From contig CM075350.1 of the NCBI GenBank assembly GCA_037693485.1, forward strand, positions 117,491,001 through 117,555,000: a stretch of 64,000 bases of DNA, written 5' to 3'. Shown piece by piece: positions 1 through 11,606 of the stretch. The stretch's first letter is position 1. Each line of letters starts with the position of its first letter. The position numbers and the translations under genes were made by a program. Source of the stretch: Kitagawia praeruptora. Lineage: Eukaryota; Streptophyta; Magnoliopsida; Apiales; Apiaceae. The notes beneath the pieces are model-generated. The model searched no databases, was not told where the DNA came from, and was given only the letters and a program-made list of their open reading frames with translations.

Positions 1-74
1 CACATGATAGAAAATTTCATTTGATAAGCTCAAGAGAATCTTTTTGACTGAGTGACCTTATTAGGTCTCATACC

Positions 75-315
75 ATTACCTTTTGGTAACACAACTTATT
101 GAATGGACCCAATCGTCTTTACCAGATGCAATTCTGATCATCTGTCTTATCTATTACCTTACGATAATCTTCATAACTATTACCTTTCGGTAATCATCAT
201 CACGATATGGATCCACCAGATGCAAATTTGATCATCTATCTTAACTATTACCATACGGTAATCTGCATTACTCTTACCTTTCGGTAATCATCGTAAATAT
301 TACCTTTTGGTAATC
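75..315. repeat. Six-copy hairpin repeat ATTACC-N4-GGTAAT
   Basis: Six copies of a 16-bp inverted repeat (ATTACC, a 4-base loop, GGTAAT) begin near 75, 155, 180, 245, 272 and 299. Some have one or two changes in a stem. Spacing is irregular, so this is a dispersed hairpin cluster and not a strict tandem array. It lies in the non-coding interior of the gypsy element; its function is unknown. Confidence 0.6.
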
Positions 316-410
316 TTCATCATACCCCCATATAAAATAGGTTGTAAACTCAGTCGGACATTCATCATTTAACTTGAACTACTTCATTCTTACTTATACT
401 TGAAACATAA

Positions 411-690
411 CCACTAGCCAGAACAATTGACTAGTTACCTCAATAACATAATTGATAATTGAACAATTAGTTAACGATCTTCAACATCTTAATTCCATCA
501 ACTAGTCTGCATCGACTAGCTCGCTAAATTAACTTCATCATAGCATAGCTAATGAACAATATTAGATATTCGTGTATATAAATCATTATATAACTGATAA
601 ATCATCGCTAGCCAGAACAATTGGCTAACTACCTCAACAAAATAGCTGCTAGCCAAAACAATTAGCTAGTGACCTCAATAAAATCTTGAT
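411..690. repeat. Three copies of a roughly 35-bp repeat (CTAGCCA..AACAATT..CTA..ACCTCAA)
   Basis: Near-identical segments start near 411, 605 and 648. Each contains CTAGCCA, AACAATT and a CTAACTACCTCAA-like tail. CTAGCC and GGCTA within a unit can pair. It is in the non-coding interior of the same element. Confidence 0.5.
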
Positions 691-1501
691 TTCTATTAAG
701 TCATCTAGATCGACTAACTCATAATAATAATCTCATCATAACATAGTCAATAAGTAATTATTCGCTATCCGGATAAATAACTATAATAGGATTGGAAATA
801 CCCTTCAATTTTGCTAATACTGATCAAATGAAATAATCCTCAATAACAATCATAAGTCGTCAATATTATGACACCAATTCATTGCACCCAATATAATTTA
901 AACAACTAACCATTATAAATCAATAAGAATAAAAGATATCAAATTGATCTTATGTATACATAAAAAAACATTGTACATCTCAATCACAATTCGAAACATG
1001 GTACCATTAACATAACGTAAAAATTTCAATTTAATAAGAGCAAATATACTTGCGTAAAAACGTAATCAACAATACATAAGCTTCTACATTATCGAAAGAA
1101 TTTTACCCGTGATTGTTTCTCACATATCATTTATACACATAGGCATACATCATATAAACATCCAATTCATTGCACCTCATAAATATTTTCACATAGCAAT
1201 CATTTGTACTTTATTACATTCTAAAACTTTCCTTTAATTCTAAATAAAGGATTACCTTTTTGGTTTATTCTTCTTTCATTTCGTTTCCACACTATAGACT
1301 TGACTTTGGCCAGCTGTCCCCTCGCTCCTTTATGCAATATGCTCACGCTTATGCATATCTATATGTTCATATTCTCGTACATACACATGTATCACCATTT
1401 AAATGTATGTATTACATGTACATGTATGCAAATGTGCCCTATGAAAACATAACAAACTAACCATACCCGGGCAGTGCTAGTGCACTTCCGGCCGGGTGTT
1501 A

Positions 1502-1513
1502 GCTCTGATACCA
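1502..1513 (-). other. Primer-binding site, initiator tRNA-Met type
   Basis: On the minus strand this reads TGGTATCAGAGC, the standard plant LTR-retrotransposon PBS complementary to the 3' end of initiator tRNA-Met. It lies two bases inside the proposed LTR end at 1516, which fixes the element's orientation (minus) and identifies the neighbouring LTR as the 5' LTR. Confidence 0.8.
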
Positions 1514-1515
1514 CC

Positions 1516-4500
1516 TGAGACACCCTGACTTCCCGATACTGAAACTATATTTTTTCTTAAAAGAATATACATTAATCCTCTAAATACTTTTACAATGCGG
1601 AAGCTAAAAACTTTAGAAAATGTGACTCACTATACATATAACACTTAGCAGTTAAAGCGTGCTCTCAACTATTGGAATTAATTAGATAAAATAGACTTTG
1701 ATACAGGGAAATTTTAGAAAATTTCGGCATGAAGTATTCGTAAATCGGACTATCCACCTGTAATTCAAACCAAACCAAATTCCATTTAACAACCTAACAA
1801 CAATTCCAACTTTTAAGAAAAGCAACTACAAGTTCAACATGTCCTACCCGATCAGGTGAACAATTATGACCAATACAACACAACATGATAACATCAACAT
1901 TTAACCTTAATAGCAGAATAAACCACTTAACAAATTTATATATGCAAATGCTGAGGAGGAGGGACTCTGGAGATCAGCTGGCCGACCATACAACTTAACC
2001 TGAAAAAAAGATGAGCGATTTTAATGAGTCGCAACTCAGTGAACATATATCATCATATGATATACTCTAGTGTAATTTACATATTTACGAACCGACAATC
2101 CAGTATTTCGCGTTTTATAAGGATATATGCATATACCTGTTAACTCATCAACTCGTGGTGTCATATACACATACCTGTAATTCATTCTCTCTTTATTTAC
2201 CCAACTCTCCTTGTATCATTCCGTAGTCTTATCCCTGTTATCAGTTCAACGACTCTAATCTACATATTTATTATTACCAACAATTTTATATATAAGATCT
2301 GAATATTTTCCATATGTACGCGGAAGTCATCTATGGACTCGACAATCATCCGTGTATTTGTGATACTTAGTTAAGTCATTCACCTTGAACCCTGTAGGCT
2401 AATCATACATATATAACGAATACATATCATCCAATCATATCTTTGAACACCTAGTCAACTTATCCTCACATAAATTAATTTCAAATAATCATTTTACTTT
2501 TATTCAAGAAATCATGTACAACCATCACGTATAGGAAAATTTTATAATATCACCATATATTTTCAAAGAACATGTTTGTGCACCTTGTCAACACGTAGTC
2601 ACGCAAATAATTCCAAGTCATCATTCAATAAATCCAAGCAATCATTTACTATGAATGTATGCAACATATGCATGAGACTCACTTTTCTATCACCTTGTTT
2701 CTTTACTTTGTTGTGACTGACCAACTTGACTTTAGTATCTCCCGGGATTTCTTGGCCTCAAGGGCTCTTTTTCTATTCACGTTGCTTTGTAGTCCAAAGG
2801 ACTTTTCTATTCACGTTGATGGCTAGCTATGCCATTTATTCACATTGCTGATACTAAAGTATTGGCAGTCACAACACCTTTATTTAGTGGGACTCAAATG
2901 AAACAATATGCACATCATATATTTCGTTTCATTTTTTTTCCTTCCATGTACTTATTCACGTTGACATTTTCCTTTCATGTAATCCACATCGTTCACATAA
3001 TAACCCTTTTCATGTCAACGATACTGTCATCATGTATTCACATTGCTCATACATCACAATGATCATGTATTCACCTTTCTCATATATCAAGTATATAATG
3101 CACATTTCAGATAACTCATTCAAATAAAACTTATCACATTTAGCAAATAACGATTATCACGTAAGATCATACTTGTGAGAATTTATTCAAATAACAATCA
3201 TTTATAGCCACATGATACTTCATTTCACTATTATTATAGTCATCGTGTACGTACTTTCATCACGTAATCATATAAATCCACATATTCTGATAAATCATGT
3301 AATTCTTTCCAGTAATATATATATTCAAGTCTTTGGCATTTCTTAGTTATATATTTTAATCCCGTAAATATCACAAGTTATTATAGAGTATACATATATA
3401 AAGCAAAGATTTGATAGATGCTCACCTCGGCCTCTGTACTTCTTTTAATGATTCTTGGTGATATTCTATCCACGCTCCTTCCATGTCTCGGGTACTCTAT
3501 AAACAAATAAGAATCAATCTTTATTACACTCATGTGTGCACTTGGTTAAATCTAGTTTCATATCTTTATACTAATTTTCTTCCCAACACTCCACCTTCTC
3601 GGGCCTACTTTAGCTATTCGTAAAACTTTCTTGTCAAAGATTTTTAATCAAGTTCTTTACACCAACTTGTAGTCATGATATCCCTTAACAACTTTTGTTC
3701 TTTAACCATTTCGAAAAGAGCCCTCTAACTTACCCGAAAATATCTCCCAAAATGTCTCCCTAAGGCTACCTCTTTATAATTCCTTATTAACCCTCAACTT
3801 CCAACATTTTTCATAATTCTAAAACTTAACATTTTCACACGAAACCTTTTCCATTTCACTATCTAACATAAGACCTTGCTATCCTCCAAATTTCAGCTTA
3901 AACCAATTAGTATAGCTAGGTCAATTGTTCTCTCAAAGTTGGTACAAAAATCTGTCAAGAAATGTCAAAACAATGGTGTTTCCTCAACGAGACAGCCGTA
4001 CTCTAACATTTTTAATAAATCCAAATATGTTCTATAAATCACCAAATTTTACACACATCTTCCTTAATCATATACACACCTTACATAAAATTTTCAGCTC
4101 GAATTAAGGACTCTAGCTTGGTGAAACATGTTTCCAAAGTTCATTTTATTCCAATTCCGTAGGTTATGGACTACTTATACTAAAACGGCCATAACTCCTA
4201 GCTCGTTAATCCAATTTGCGCACCGTTTGCGGTCACGCAAACTAGACTCCGAGTAGAACATTACCATGTAAAGATCCTGCACAAAATCAGGGTTCCAGAC
4301 CCGTACGTGACACAGACCAGTAGGCTGTTCCAGTTTGGGCAGCCTTCCGGCGTCGAATTTTTCTCGCTAAAAACACAACCCTCAATCCACCTTATATCAC
4401 CCTCCTCCCTTACACATAAACTCCATCAAAACCAACACAATCAAGCAAGCCCATCCTCCTCATATTAATATGTAACAAGCTTTCAAAATATAGCACTAAT

Positions 4501-5401
4501 AACCATGAAAGTAAACGATTAAACAAAGATAAACAAGGTTATATATTCCAAGTAGCTTTAAAACTCCAATCAAACCTTACCCATCAAGAATCAAGGGTTT
4601 CCCCTAAATTTCCTTTGAAATCAGCCCCTCAAACCCTAGCTTAAGAAGTGTCTTATGGCGTGTTTGTTATGTGTTTGATGCTTGCTAAACACTAGGCTAA
4701 TTATCCAAGATGATCAAATAATCGCCAAGGTCTTCTTTTCTCTCCTTCTCTTCTCCCATGCTTCCAATTAGTTTTTACAAGAAAGGATGAAGGTGAATAG
4801 TGATTTTGGTGTGTCAAGCTTCTCCTTATCCATATATATAAAGAATTATCCTCTGAATTTACCAAAATGCCCTTCTACTTAGTACTTCTCATTTCTTTAT
4901 CAAATAAAATTCGACCCTTGTGATTTTTGGAAGGGAATTTGGTTTCTCATATTTTTAATATATTATTCACTTTATTACCTTCGCGTGGAGTGTTTATACG
5001 CGCGATTCTGACTTATAGATCTTTTTCTATGAATCTCAGAAGTTCAACTATCTACTATAAAACGTTTTAAATTCCTTAATAAATACTTAGGAGTCTAATC
5101 CTCAAATGTCGTAGAAGACTAAAGTCACTCATATAATATCCTCTATCATAATCTCAAATAATAATTTCACACCAAAAATTACTATTCATCCCCTGGGTTG
5201 CTATTCATTTCCGGTAGTTACTATTCATTTCCCGAGAAATCTCAAGAACGAAAATTTTCAAAAACTAACCGAATACACACACACTCCTTTTCTTCGTACA
5301 TTAATAATATTTTAACAAATTTTAAGTCTTGTGAATTGTATTAGTAATAAACAATTTTATTTATTAGAATTAAATATGCATGCTAGGATAGGGATGTTAC
5401 A
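1516..5401 (-). mobile_element. 5' LTR (3.9 kb) of a Tekay/Del-like Ty3/gypsy element
   Basis: On the minus strand the segment starts TGTAACATCCC at 5401 and ends GGGTGTCTCA at 1516, next to the PBS. A TGTAACATCC start and LTRs of several kilobases are typical of Tekay/Del chromoviruses in dicots. The 5401 boundary is sharp: from 5402 a copia pol frame continues at once, so this element inserted into that copia element. The presumed 5-bp target duplication at 5402-5406 cannot be checked because the other end is outside the window. The LTR has no coding potential. It contains irregular TTCACGTTG-like repeats (about 2775-3080) and three CTATTCAT repeats (5183-5236). Clade assignment rests on the termini only. 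Confidence 0.65.
4831..4842 (-). promoter_or_regulatory. Candidate TATA box of the long LTR
   Basis: Minus-strand TTTATATATATG lies about 560 bp from the LTR start and is followed downstream by mixed, less AT-rich sequence that could be the start of the transcribed R region. Motif evidence only. Confidence 0.35.
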
Positions 5402-7002
5402 CTGAAGCAGGTGTTAAGACAAGAAGTGCAACTCAGAATGAATGCTTATATAATAACTTTCTGTCAAAGGAGGAGCCTAAGAAAGTTGAAGATGCACTTA
5501 AGGATGCTGATTGGGTGACAGCTATGCAAGAAGAACTGAATGAGTTTAAAAGAAATGAAGTCTGGAAACTTGTACCGAGGCCCAAGGGTAGGTCTATTGT
5601 GGGTACAAAGTGGGTATTCAGAAACAAGACAGATTCAGACGGCACAATTGTGAGGAATAAAGCAAGGCTAGTAGCAAAGGGGTATTCTCAACAGGAAGGA
5701 ATAGATTATGATGAGACTTTTGCTCCTGTTGCAAGACTAGAGGCCATCAGAATTTTTCTGGCATATGCAGCCCACAAGAAGTTCAAAGTATTCCAGATGG
5801 ATGTAAAAAATGCATTCCTCAATGGAGAATTGGAAGAGGAGGTATATGTTGAGCAACCTCCTGGCTTCATTGATCCCAAATATCCAGATCACGTCTATAG
5901 ATTGGATAAAGCACTTTATGGACTAAAGCAAGCTCCGAGAGCCTGGTATGAAACCCTAGCTCAATTCTTACTGGAAAGTGGATTCAATAGAGGTACAATT
6001 GATAAAACCTTGTTTTATTTGAATCATGGTAAGGATTTGCTGTTAGTTCAAATATATGTTGATGATATCATTTTTGGGTCATCTAACTCTAAGCTGTGTG
6101 AGAAGTTTTCAAAGCTAATGCAGTCTAGATATCAAATGAGCATGATGGGAGAAATGAGCTATTTCTTAGGTCTACAAGTTAAACAGACTGATGATGGTAT
6201 TTTTATCAATCAGTCAAAGTACACAAAGAATTTACTGAGAAGGTTTAACATGCAAGACAGCTCTACAGCTTCAACTCCTATAGCTACAGCTACAAAGCTT
6301 GATCCTGATCAAGGAACTGAGGTAGATGTAACCAACTACAGAGGAATGATTGGCTCACTCTTATATCTAACTGCTAGCAGACCAGATATCATGTATGCAA
6401 CCTGTCTATGTGCAAGATTTCAAGCAAATCCCAAGGAACCACATCTCATTGCAGTGAAAAGGATTTTCAGATATCTTAAGGGCACTTCTTCTCTTGGCCT
6501 TTGGTATGCTAGAGAATCAGACTTTAGTTTATGTGGTTACTCAGATGCTGATTTTGCAGGATGCAAAATAGACAGGAAAAGTACTTCAGGCAGTTGTCAG
6601 TTTCTTGGAGGAAGACTAGTTTCTTGGTTTAGTAAAAAGCAAAAGTCTATCTCCACATCAACTGCAGAAGCTGAGTACATTGCTGCTGGAAGCTGTTGTG
6701 CTCAGATCATGTGGATGAGAAATCAGCTAATGGACTATGGTTTGTCATTTTCAAAAATACCTATTTATTGTGATAACCAAAGTGCTATTGCCATGACAGG
6801 AAATCCAGTTCAACATTCTCTTACAAAGCACATCAGTATCAGGTATCACTTCATAAGAGAACAAGTACTGGAAGGGACAATTGAACTTCATTTTGTTCCT
6901 ACTGATCAACAGTTAGCTGATATATTCACCAAGCCACTACCTGAGACTACTTTTACAAAGTTGGTGAATGAACTTGGAATGGTAAACTATGGCAGTACTT
7001 GA
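5402..7002 (+). pseudogene. Copia-1 pol C-terminal part: reverse transcriptase and RNase H (5' truncated by insertion)
   Basis: One open frame runs from the gypsy LTR junction at 5402 to the stop at 7000-7002. Its first residues (TRSATQNECL, then EEPKKVEDAL) match the same region of the minus-strand copia element near 48.8 kb, so the frame is open upstream of the nominal start at 5515. The Ty1/copia RT domain has FQMDVKNAFLNGELEEEVYV and the catalytic YVDD at 6055-6066. RNase H follows with GYSDADFAGC and STAEAEYIAA, ending IFTKPL. RT-RH itself has no stops or frameshifts. Gag, protease and integrase are missing here because the long-LTR gypsy element interrupts the gene; they should lie beyond position 1. 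The downstream extra ORF suggests the Sirevirus/Maximus lineage. Confidence 0.9.
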
Positions 7003-7460
7003 GAGAAAGAAGTCATCAGATACTGACGACTTGCAAATACTGATGGAAAGTCAATCCTGACAGTGGTTAACGTCGAATCCTGATGCGATGGTTCGATCAT
7101 CAGTATTATGTTCAGAATCTAACTGTCTTCGTTTTATCTCAATTTCCTGATTCAAGCTATGATTAATGTTATTGAACTCCTGATAATGTGATCACTTTAA
7201 TTAGTCCTCATATTTATTTCTCAGATAACATGATAAATCAGGAAAACATTGAATAGAATAAAGAAGCTGAATTTTTCATTGATAATAAGAAAGAGATTAC
7301 ATTCAAAGATTACATCTTTTTGTTCTCTATCTACTAATCTATTCAACAGGAAATAAAAGTCCAATCCACTCCATTGTTAGTAGCCATCCCAGATCCCATC
7401 TTTGCCACTTTGTTTGGGTGGAGGTTGACAGGGATAAGGTTATTTTTGGTGACATATTCA

Positions 7461-7718
7461 TTAACAATGGTTGATGGAGTTGGATGAGGATGCCTTAGAT
7501 GAAAGCCATGCTAATGTTGCTTGAAGGGCAGCATCGATGTCAATCACTTTTGCAGGTTTTTCCTTCTCGATTTCCTCGAGACCTGCATCCATCTGCAACC
7601 AGAGAGTCTCAAGTTGTCTTTCCCAGTCGAAAGTATCAAACTCTTCACGAGTATAGCTAAAGATGTCTCTTTTCTCTAAGAGATGGAGATTCTTCTCTTT
7701 GATGGTAAGGTTCGACAT
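7461..7718 (-). CDS. Small antisense ORF (85 aa) in copia-1 spacer
   Basis: The ORF encodes an acidic, charged 85-residue protein of unknown family with no signal peptide or membrane segment. The start is an ATG at 7716-7718 in the context ACAACAATGTC, close to the plant start consensus. About 90 bp upstream on the same strand is CTATTTAATC (7807-7816), a possible TATA box, with a pyrimidine- and A-rich leader between. Downstream on its strand there is an AATGAAA (7274-7280) that could be a poly(A) signal. Antisense accessory ORFs are known in some plant LTR retrotransposons, which makes a real gene plausible; an accidental ORF cannot be excluded. Confidence 0.4.
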   Translation of the reverse strand: MSNLTIKEKNLHLLEKRDIFSYTREEFDTFDWERQLETLWLQMDAGLEEIEKEKPAKVIDIDAALQATLAWLSSKASSSNSINHC

Positions 7719-7806
7719 TGTTGTAAAATTTTGTTGTGAAGGGTTTTTCTTATTTTTTTTCAGGAGAGAATGAAGGGTTAAGGAAGTAAGTGGACAAGTC
7801 CCTAAG

Positions 7807-7816
7807 ATTAAATAGA
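7807..7816 (-). promoter_or_regulatory. Candidate TATA box for the antisense ORF
   Basis: Minus-strand CTATTTAATC lies about 90 bp upstream of the antisense ATG, followed by a CT- and A-rich leader. Supported by motif and spacing only. Confidence 0.3.
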
Positions 7817-8060
7817 GAAGGGTGGAACAAGAATATGAAACAATTCATATTTCTGGTGTAAGTACCAGGTATTCCTTGATTGTGATGTTTTAAATTTCTT
7901 TATTTAAAACAAAATTACCATGTTTTATTTTAATCACAATCTTATTTCTCAAATAATACAAGCGCGTGTGTTTCACTCAATCATTACATATAGTTACAGA
8001 TGGTAAGTCGTGACGCGTTCAATCATCACCACTCTCTCACGTAATTTGGTCCATTACTCC

Positions 8061-8070
8061 AGTATAAACG
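8061..8070 (+). promoter_or_regulatory. Candidate TATA box for the copia-1 extra ORF
   Basis: AGTATAAACG lies about 175 bp upstream of the ATG at 8242. Between them is a CT-rich stretch (CATCATCTCTCTATCTC, then CAAACCCTAA), typical of plant 5' leaders. Copia-2 has a clearer TATA box at the same relative place. Confidence 0.35.
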
Positions 8071-8241
8071 AATAGTTTACTGACACCTGTTTTTGAGAAA
8101 TCACTAGTATTGTCCAAATATCAATTTAGTTTTCTAATTGATTTATTATTCTCAAAATCATCAGTAAAACATCATCTCTCTATCTCTGCACTCTCAAACC
8201 CTAATTTCAAAATTAGCGTAATTCTTGTGTTTGAAATTCCA

Positions 8242-9136
8242 ATGGAGAATTCATCTTTCATCAACAGCAAGGTGGTAATCAATGGAGTTACTTTTAACAC
8301 AAATAACTTCACTGCAGTTCTAGATCATCAGGACTTGCCCAATGATTTCCACATTATTCAGGACTTTTTGGCCTCAAGCCCAATAAATTATGCTCTAACC
8401 CAACCTGCCAAGATATCTTTTCAGTCTGTAATGCAGGTTTGGAACACAAGTGTCTTTGGAAAAGGACTTCCATCAGAAAAGCCTCAAATGAGCTTTGAGT
8501 ATAATAATGTTACGTACTATGTGACTCCTGAGATTGTCACTGAAGCTCTACACTTACCATCAATCATTGGTAAGCCGGTTTTTAAAGTTCCTGATTCAAG
8601 ACTCCTTGAGTATGTTGTAAGTTTGGGTTACAATGGAGCGCCAAAGAAGTTTGGAGAGCTCTACAGAACAAAGCTTAAGAAGGAATGGAATTTCTTCTTT
8701 GACACTATCAGCAGATGCTTCTTGAATAAAGTGTCAAATTTTGATGCTTTACCCACAGGTTCAGCCAAAATTGGGTATTCTCTAATTCATGATCTCTCAT
8801 TTGATTATAGGTCTTTTATACTAAAGGCATTAAGTGAAAGAAAAGCAGATAAATGTGGTTATTTTTGCTTTCTTAGATTTTTTTCAATTAATATTCTCTC
8901 ACTTATGTCCTCATGCTGTTTTTAAGAATGATACAATTTTGCCTATATGTAAAATCTCAGAAAACAATATAAAGAGTCTAATCACTTCTGATAAGGCAAA
9001 TAAGTTTGATGGAACTCCATACATTCCTGATGAAGTATGGTCTCTTTTAAGAAAGAGAATGCCTATTCAATATGGCCCAGCAACTGGTGCTATGGGACAG
9101 GACCTTACACATCCTGTTCCTGACACAAGCACATAA
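8242..9136 (+). pseudogene. Copia-1 extra ORF, N-terminal domain segment
   Basis: Start chosen at ATG 8242 (context TTCCAATGGAG) because the frame upstream has no ATG and looks like leader. The domain contains NNFTAVLDHQDLP, then KKEWNFFFDTISRCF and NKVSNFDALP. Copia-2's extra ORF has NNFAAFVDTVNAP, VKEWSYFCDAFIKTF and GKISNFDAV in the same order, so the two are homologous. The pattern resembles the 'putative plant transposon protein' domain (Pfam PF20167), recalled from memory and not searched. The frame shifts near 8880, with FLRFF in one frame and QLIFSHLCPHAVF in the next. It then stops at 9134-9136, although the frame stays open for 580 codons beyond. Confidence 0.7.
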
Positions 9137-10894
9137 CCTAAACACTCTTCTAAACAGTCAACCACCTCTGATGTCTCACAAAAGACATCAGTTGTAAAAT
9201 CAAAGAAATTAGCTAGATCTGATGTGTCTAAGAGGCAATCAGGATCAAAGGATTTCTCCACTCCAACTCACTCCAAAATGAAGTTACAAGGGGGTGAACA
9301 AGGGGCACTGGGTGTATATGGTCTGAATAAAGAAACAGGAGTAAAGAGGAAAGTTAGTCAAAGAGCTGATTCTGATTCTGATGATGACACAATGCCTATA
9401 TCAGTCTTGATGAAGAAAAAGAAGATTGATGTTGTTGATACTAGAGAAGTGGCTGTCTCTGAAAAGCCGAAGAAAAGAAGAAGATTAATCAACAAAGGCA
9501 AATTTGTTGTTCCTACAGAATTACAGAATCTTACTGATGCTATGGAGAGCAATCCTGATGTATCTACTAATCAAGATGGATCATCAGTTCCTGACACTAC
9601 TGCTAATCCTGACATCTCTACTCCTGATAATTCACCTGTGAAGACTGTTGAGATCTCTGATTCTCCAGCACCTGTATCTCCCAAGAGAAGAATTATTGAG
9701 GTGTCTGTTGATCAAGTAAATGCTATTGCTGCTCAGTTGGGTTTCAAACCTTCACCACTTGAAAAGAAAACTGCTGAAGCAAACGTTTTTCATAGACAGA
9801 AGAAACAGAGGACTACTATGTCATCTCTGAGAGGATCTAGCCCACAAGAACCTGAACTTCAAAGGAGTTCAGCAGCTATTGCAGATCTAGTCACACAAGA
9901 ACCACTTTCTCAAAGGGAAGGTGAAGACAAGAATATTCCTGCCCCACAAGAACCATCTTCTCAAAGTGAAGATGCTGGCAAAATCACATCAGCAGGGGAG
10001 TTTCCTGACAATGCTCAAGGGGCTTCTGAAATTGAAATTGAACTAGCTAGAAGTCTGGCAGATAAAGCTGCTCATGATTTGCACATTGCTGAATGTGATG
10101 AAGTGATCGCTGACACTGCATTTGAGGGAAGCACACAAGAACCTTTGACTCAAAGTGTTGAAGAAGCTTCACAACCTCAGACTACACAAGAACCATCAGT
10201 AGTTAATACTGATGCAAGTCATGCTTTAGTTACAGTTGTCAATCCTGATGTAAGTACTACTGATCCACTTATTCCATTGCTTATTGAGCCAATTTCTGCA
10301 AGGCCAATGGATTCTTTAACTACTTCGTCAGGTAACATCTCTACTTCCTTTACTACTGATAGTATGATTACAGATAGACCTGATATAAGGGATACCTCTA
10401 TTTGTATGACTTCAGACCACTCTTCTCAGCCACCTCTTATTTCTTCACATTTTATGAGTAAGAGCCTTTCTTGTGAGAATGAGAGTGAACATTTAGAGAA
10501 AAAGAAGAGTGATGAGAGGCAGTCTCCTGAACTGGCAAAAGGAGAGGTAGAACAGAGTGAGAAGTTGTTAACTTCTAGTGAGGTAGCAGTTACTATTGAC
10601 AGTAACTTAGGTAACATTGTGAGAAGTGATGAGATCACTTTAAAAGAAACGAGAGATGTAGGAAATGTTACTATTCTGTCTGCAGGTCATCAGGATTCAC
10701 CAGCTGCATCTACTGGTGAATTAAAATTGAAAGGTGTTATGCATCCTGATGAGAATGTTGATGATAAGATTCCGACAAATAAATTTGGTTCAAATTCAGA
10801 TGATGATCCTGATAATTCTGAAGCATTTCAAATGCAGGCAATAATAAAAGCAAGTCTACTATCTACTTATGGGTCTTCGAGTAGATACATGTAG
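9137..10894 (+). pseudogene. Copia-1 extra ORF, low-complexity middle segment
   Basis: This segment is open in the same frame as the preceding part after one stop codon. It is rich in Ser, Thr, Pro, Glu and Asp, with lysine/arginine clusters (LMKKKKIDVV and EKPKKRRRLINKGK) that look like nuclear localisation signals. NPDVST, PDTTANPDIST and QEPLSQ/QEPSSQ peptides recur; at DNA level these are reiterated CCTGAT/CCTGAC and ACAAGAACC motifs. The family is not recognised and intrinsic disorder is likely. It ends at a TAG (10892-10894) that interrupts an otherwise continuing frame (VTQEEFRGEYS follows). Confidence 0.6.
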
Positions 10895-11115
10895 TCTGTT
10901 ACTCAAGAAGAGTTCAGAGGGGAGTACAGTTCCATACTTCCTCCTGATACTCAAGCTGCAAGGGGATATGAATGGGATATTGAATGGAATCAGCCGAATG
11001 CTGAGATGAATTTTCAAAATGCTCTTTTTCATTCTGGTTATATTGCCACGAGGATGCCTACTCCTGAACTTAAGGCTCTTCTCATCTCAAGACTAATGCT
11101 CTTCTAGCAAAGGGA

Positions 11116-11535
11116 TTGAAGAGTGAGATTGACTCTATGAAGGATGTTACTGATAAATTTCAAGCGGGTATTCAAACATCTGTTTCTATATCTGCTACTG
11201 CTTCTCAAGCACGTCTTCTTGCTGATGATGTTAAAGCACTTGAAAAGAAGATGGATTCCAGAATGACTGTCTTGGAATCAAAAGTTGATAATATTGATGA
11301 AACCCTCAAGCTTATCTTGTCTTTCTTCATTGAAGAAGATGCCGATGTCAAAAAGGGGGAGAAGATAGTCAAAACAAAATGCTCACCTAATCCAGTTGTA
11401 CAAAAGGATGATGATAATTATGGAAATGATGGTGGTGCTAAGTCACATAAAGTTGAAACCTCTGATGCTGCTTTAGTAACAAAGATGATGGTGGTGCTAA
11501 GTCACATAAAGTTGAAACCTCTGATGCTGCTTTAG
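11116..11535 (+). pseudogene. Copia-1 extra ORF, coiled-coil segment
   Basis: The frame begins just after a frameshift near 11100. It encodes a heptad-like stretch (LADDVKALEKKMDSRMTVLE, then a KVDNIDETLKLIL run) that probably forms a coiled coil, followed by a Lys/Asp-rich linker. It terminates only because of the 59-bp duplication at 11428-11545: the next long segment at 11607 is in exactly the frame expected if one repeat copy were absent. Confidence 0.6.
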
Positions 11536-11545
11536 TAACAAAGAG
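11428..11545 (+). repeat. 59-bp tandem duplication inside the copia-1 extra ORF
   Basis: The segment starting GATGGTGGTGCTAAG at 11428 repeats at 11487, identical over at least 55 bp. The unit, 59 bp, is not a multiple of three, so it shifts the frame and accounts for the change from frame 1 (11116-11535) to frame 3 (11607-13409). Confidence 0.9.
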
Positions 11546-11606
11546 AAGTCAATCTAATACTCAAACTAGGCAGTCAACTCATGTTTCTAGATCTGGTAAG
11601 AAGACA

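Larger units (their letters stand above)
1..1501 (-). mobile_element. Non-coding interior of long-LTR Ty3/gypsy element (partial)
   Basis: This is the stretch just inside the PBS of the minus-strand element whose LTR is 1516-5401. It is AT-rich and no reading frame of convincing length or composition is visible on either strand, so the first 1.5 kb of the interior holds no gag. Autonomous gypsy elements usually begin gag sooner, so the copy may be a non-autonomous (LARD-like) derivative or have an unusually long leader; the rest lies off the left edge. Two families of short repeats (75-315 and 411-690) are the only organised features. Confidence 0.5.
7003..8241. other. Copia-1 spacer between pol and the extra ORF
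   Basis: This 1.24-kb spacer has no long sense-strand ORF. Its first 110 bp are dense in CTGAT/CTGAC and ATCAG motifs, which recur in the LTR (13491-13991) and in the extra ORF. It holds a small antisense ORF (7461-7718) with a possible promoter, and a sense TATA-like box and plant-style leader ahead of the ATG at 8242, so it looks like a divergent promoter region. Confidence 0.5.

Noticed and set aside
5433..5645. Antisense 70-codon ORF over the copia-1 RT
   Set aside because: Fully inside the clearly coding RT frame on the other strand; a shadow ORF.
8110..8241. Upstream extension of the extra ORF to 8110
   Set aside because: It begins at a non-ATG codon in typical leader sequence; the first ATG, with good context, is at 8242.
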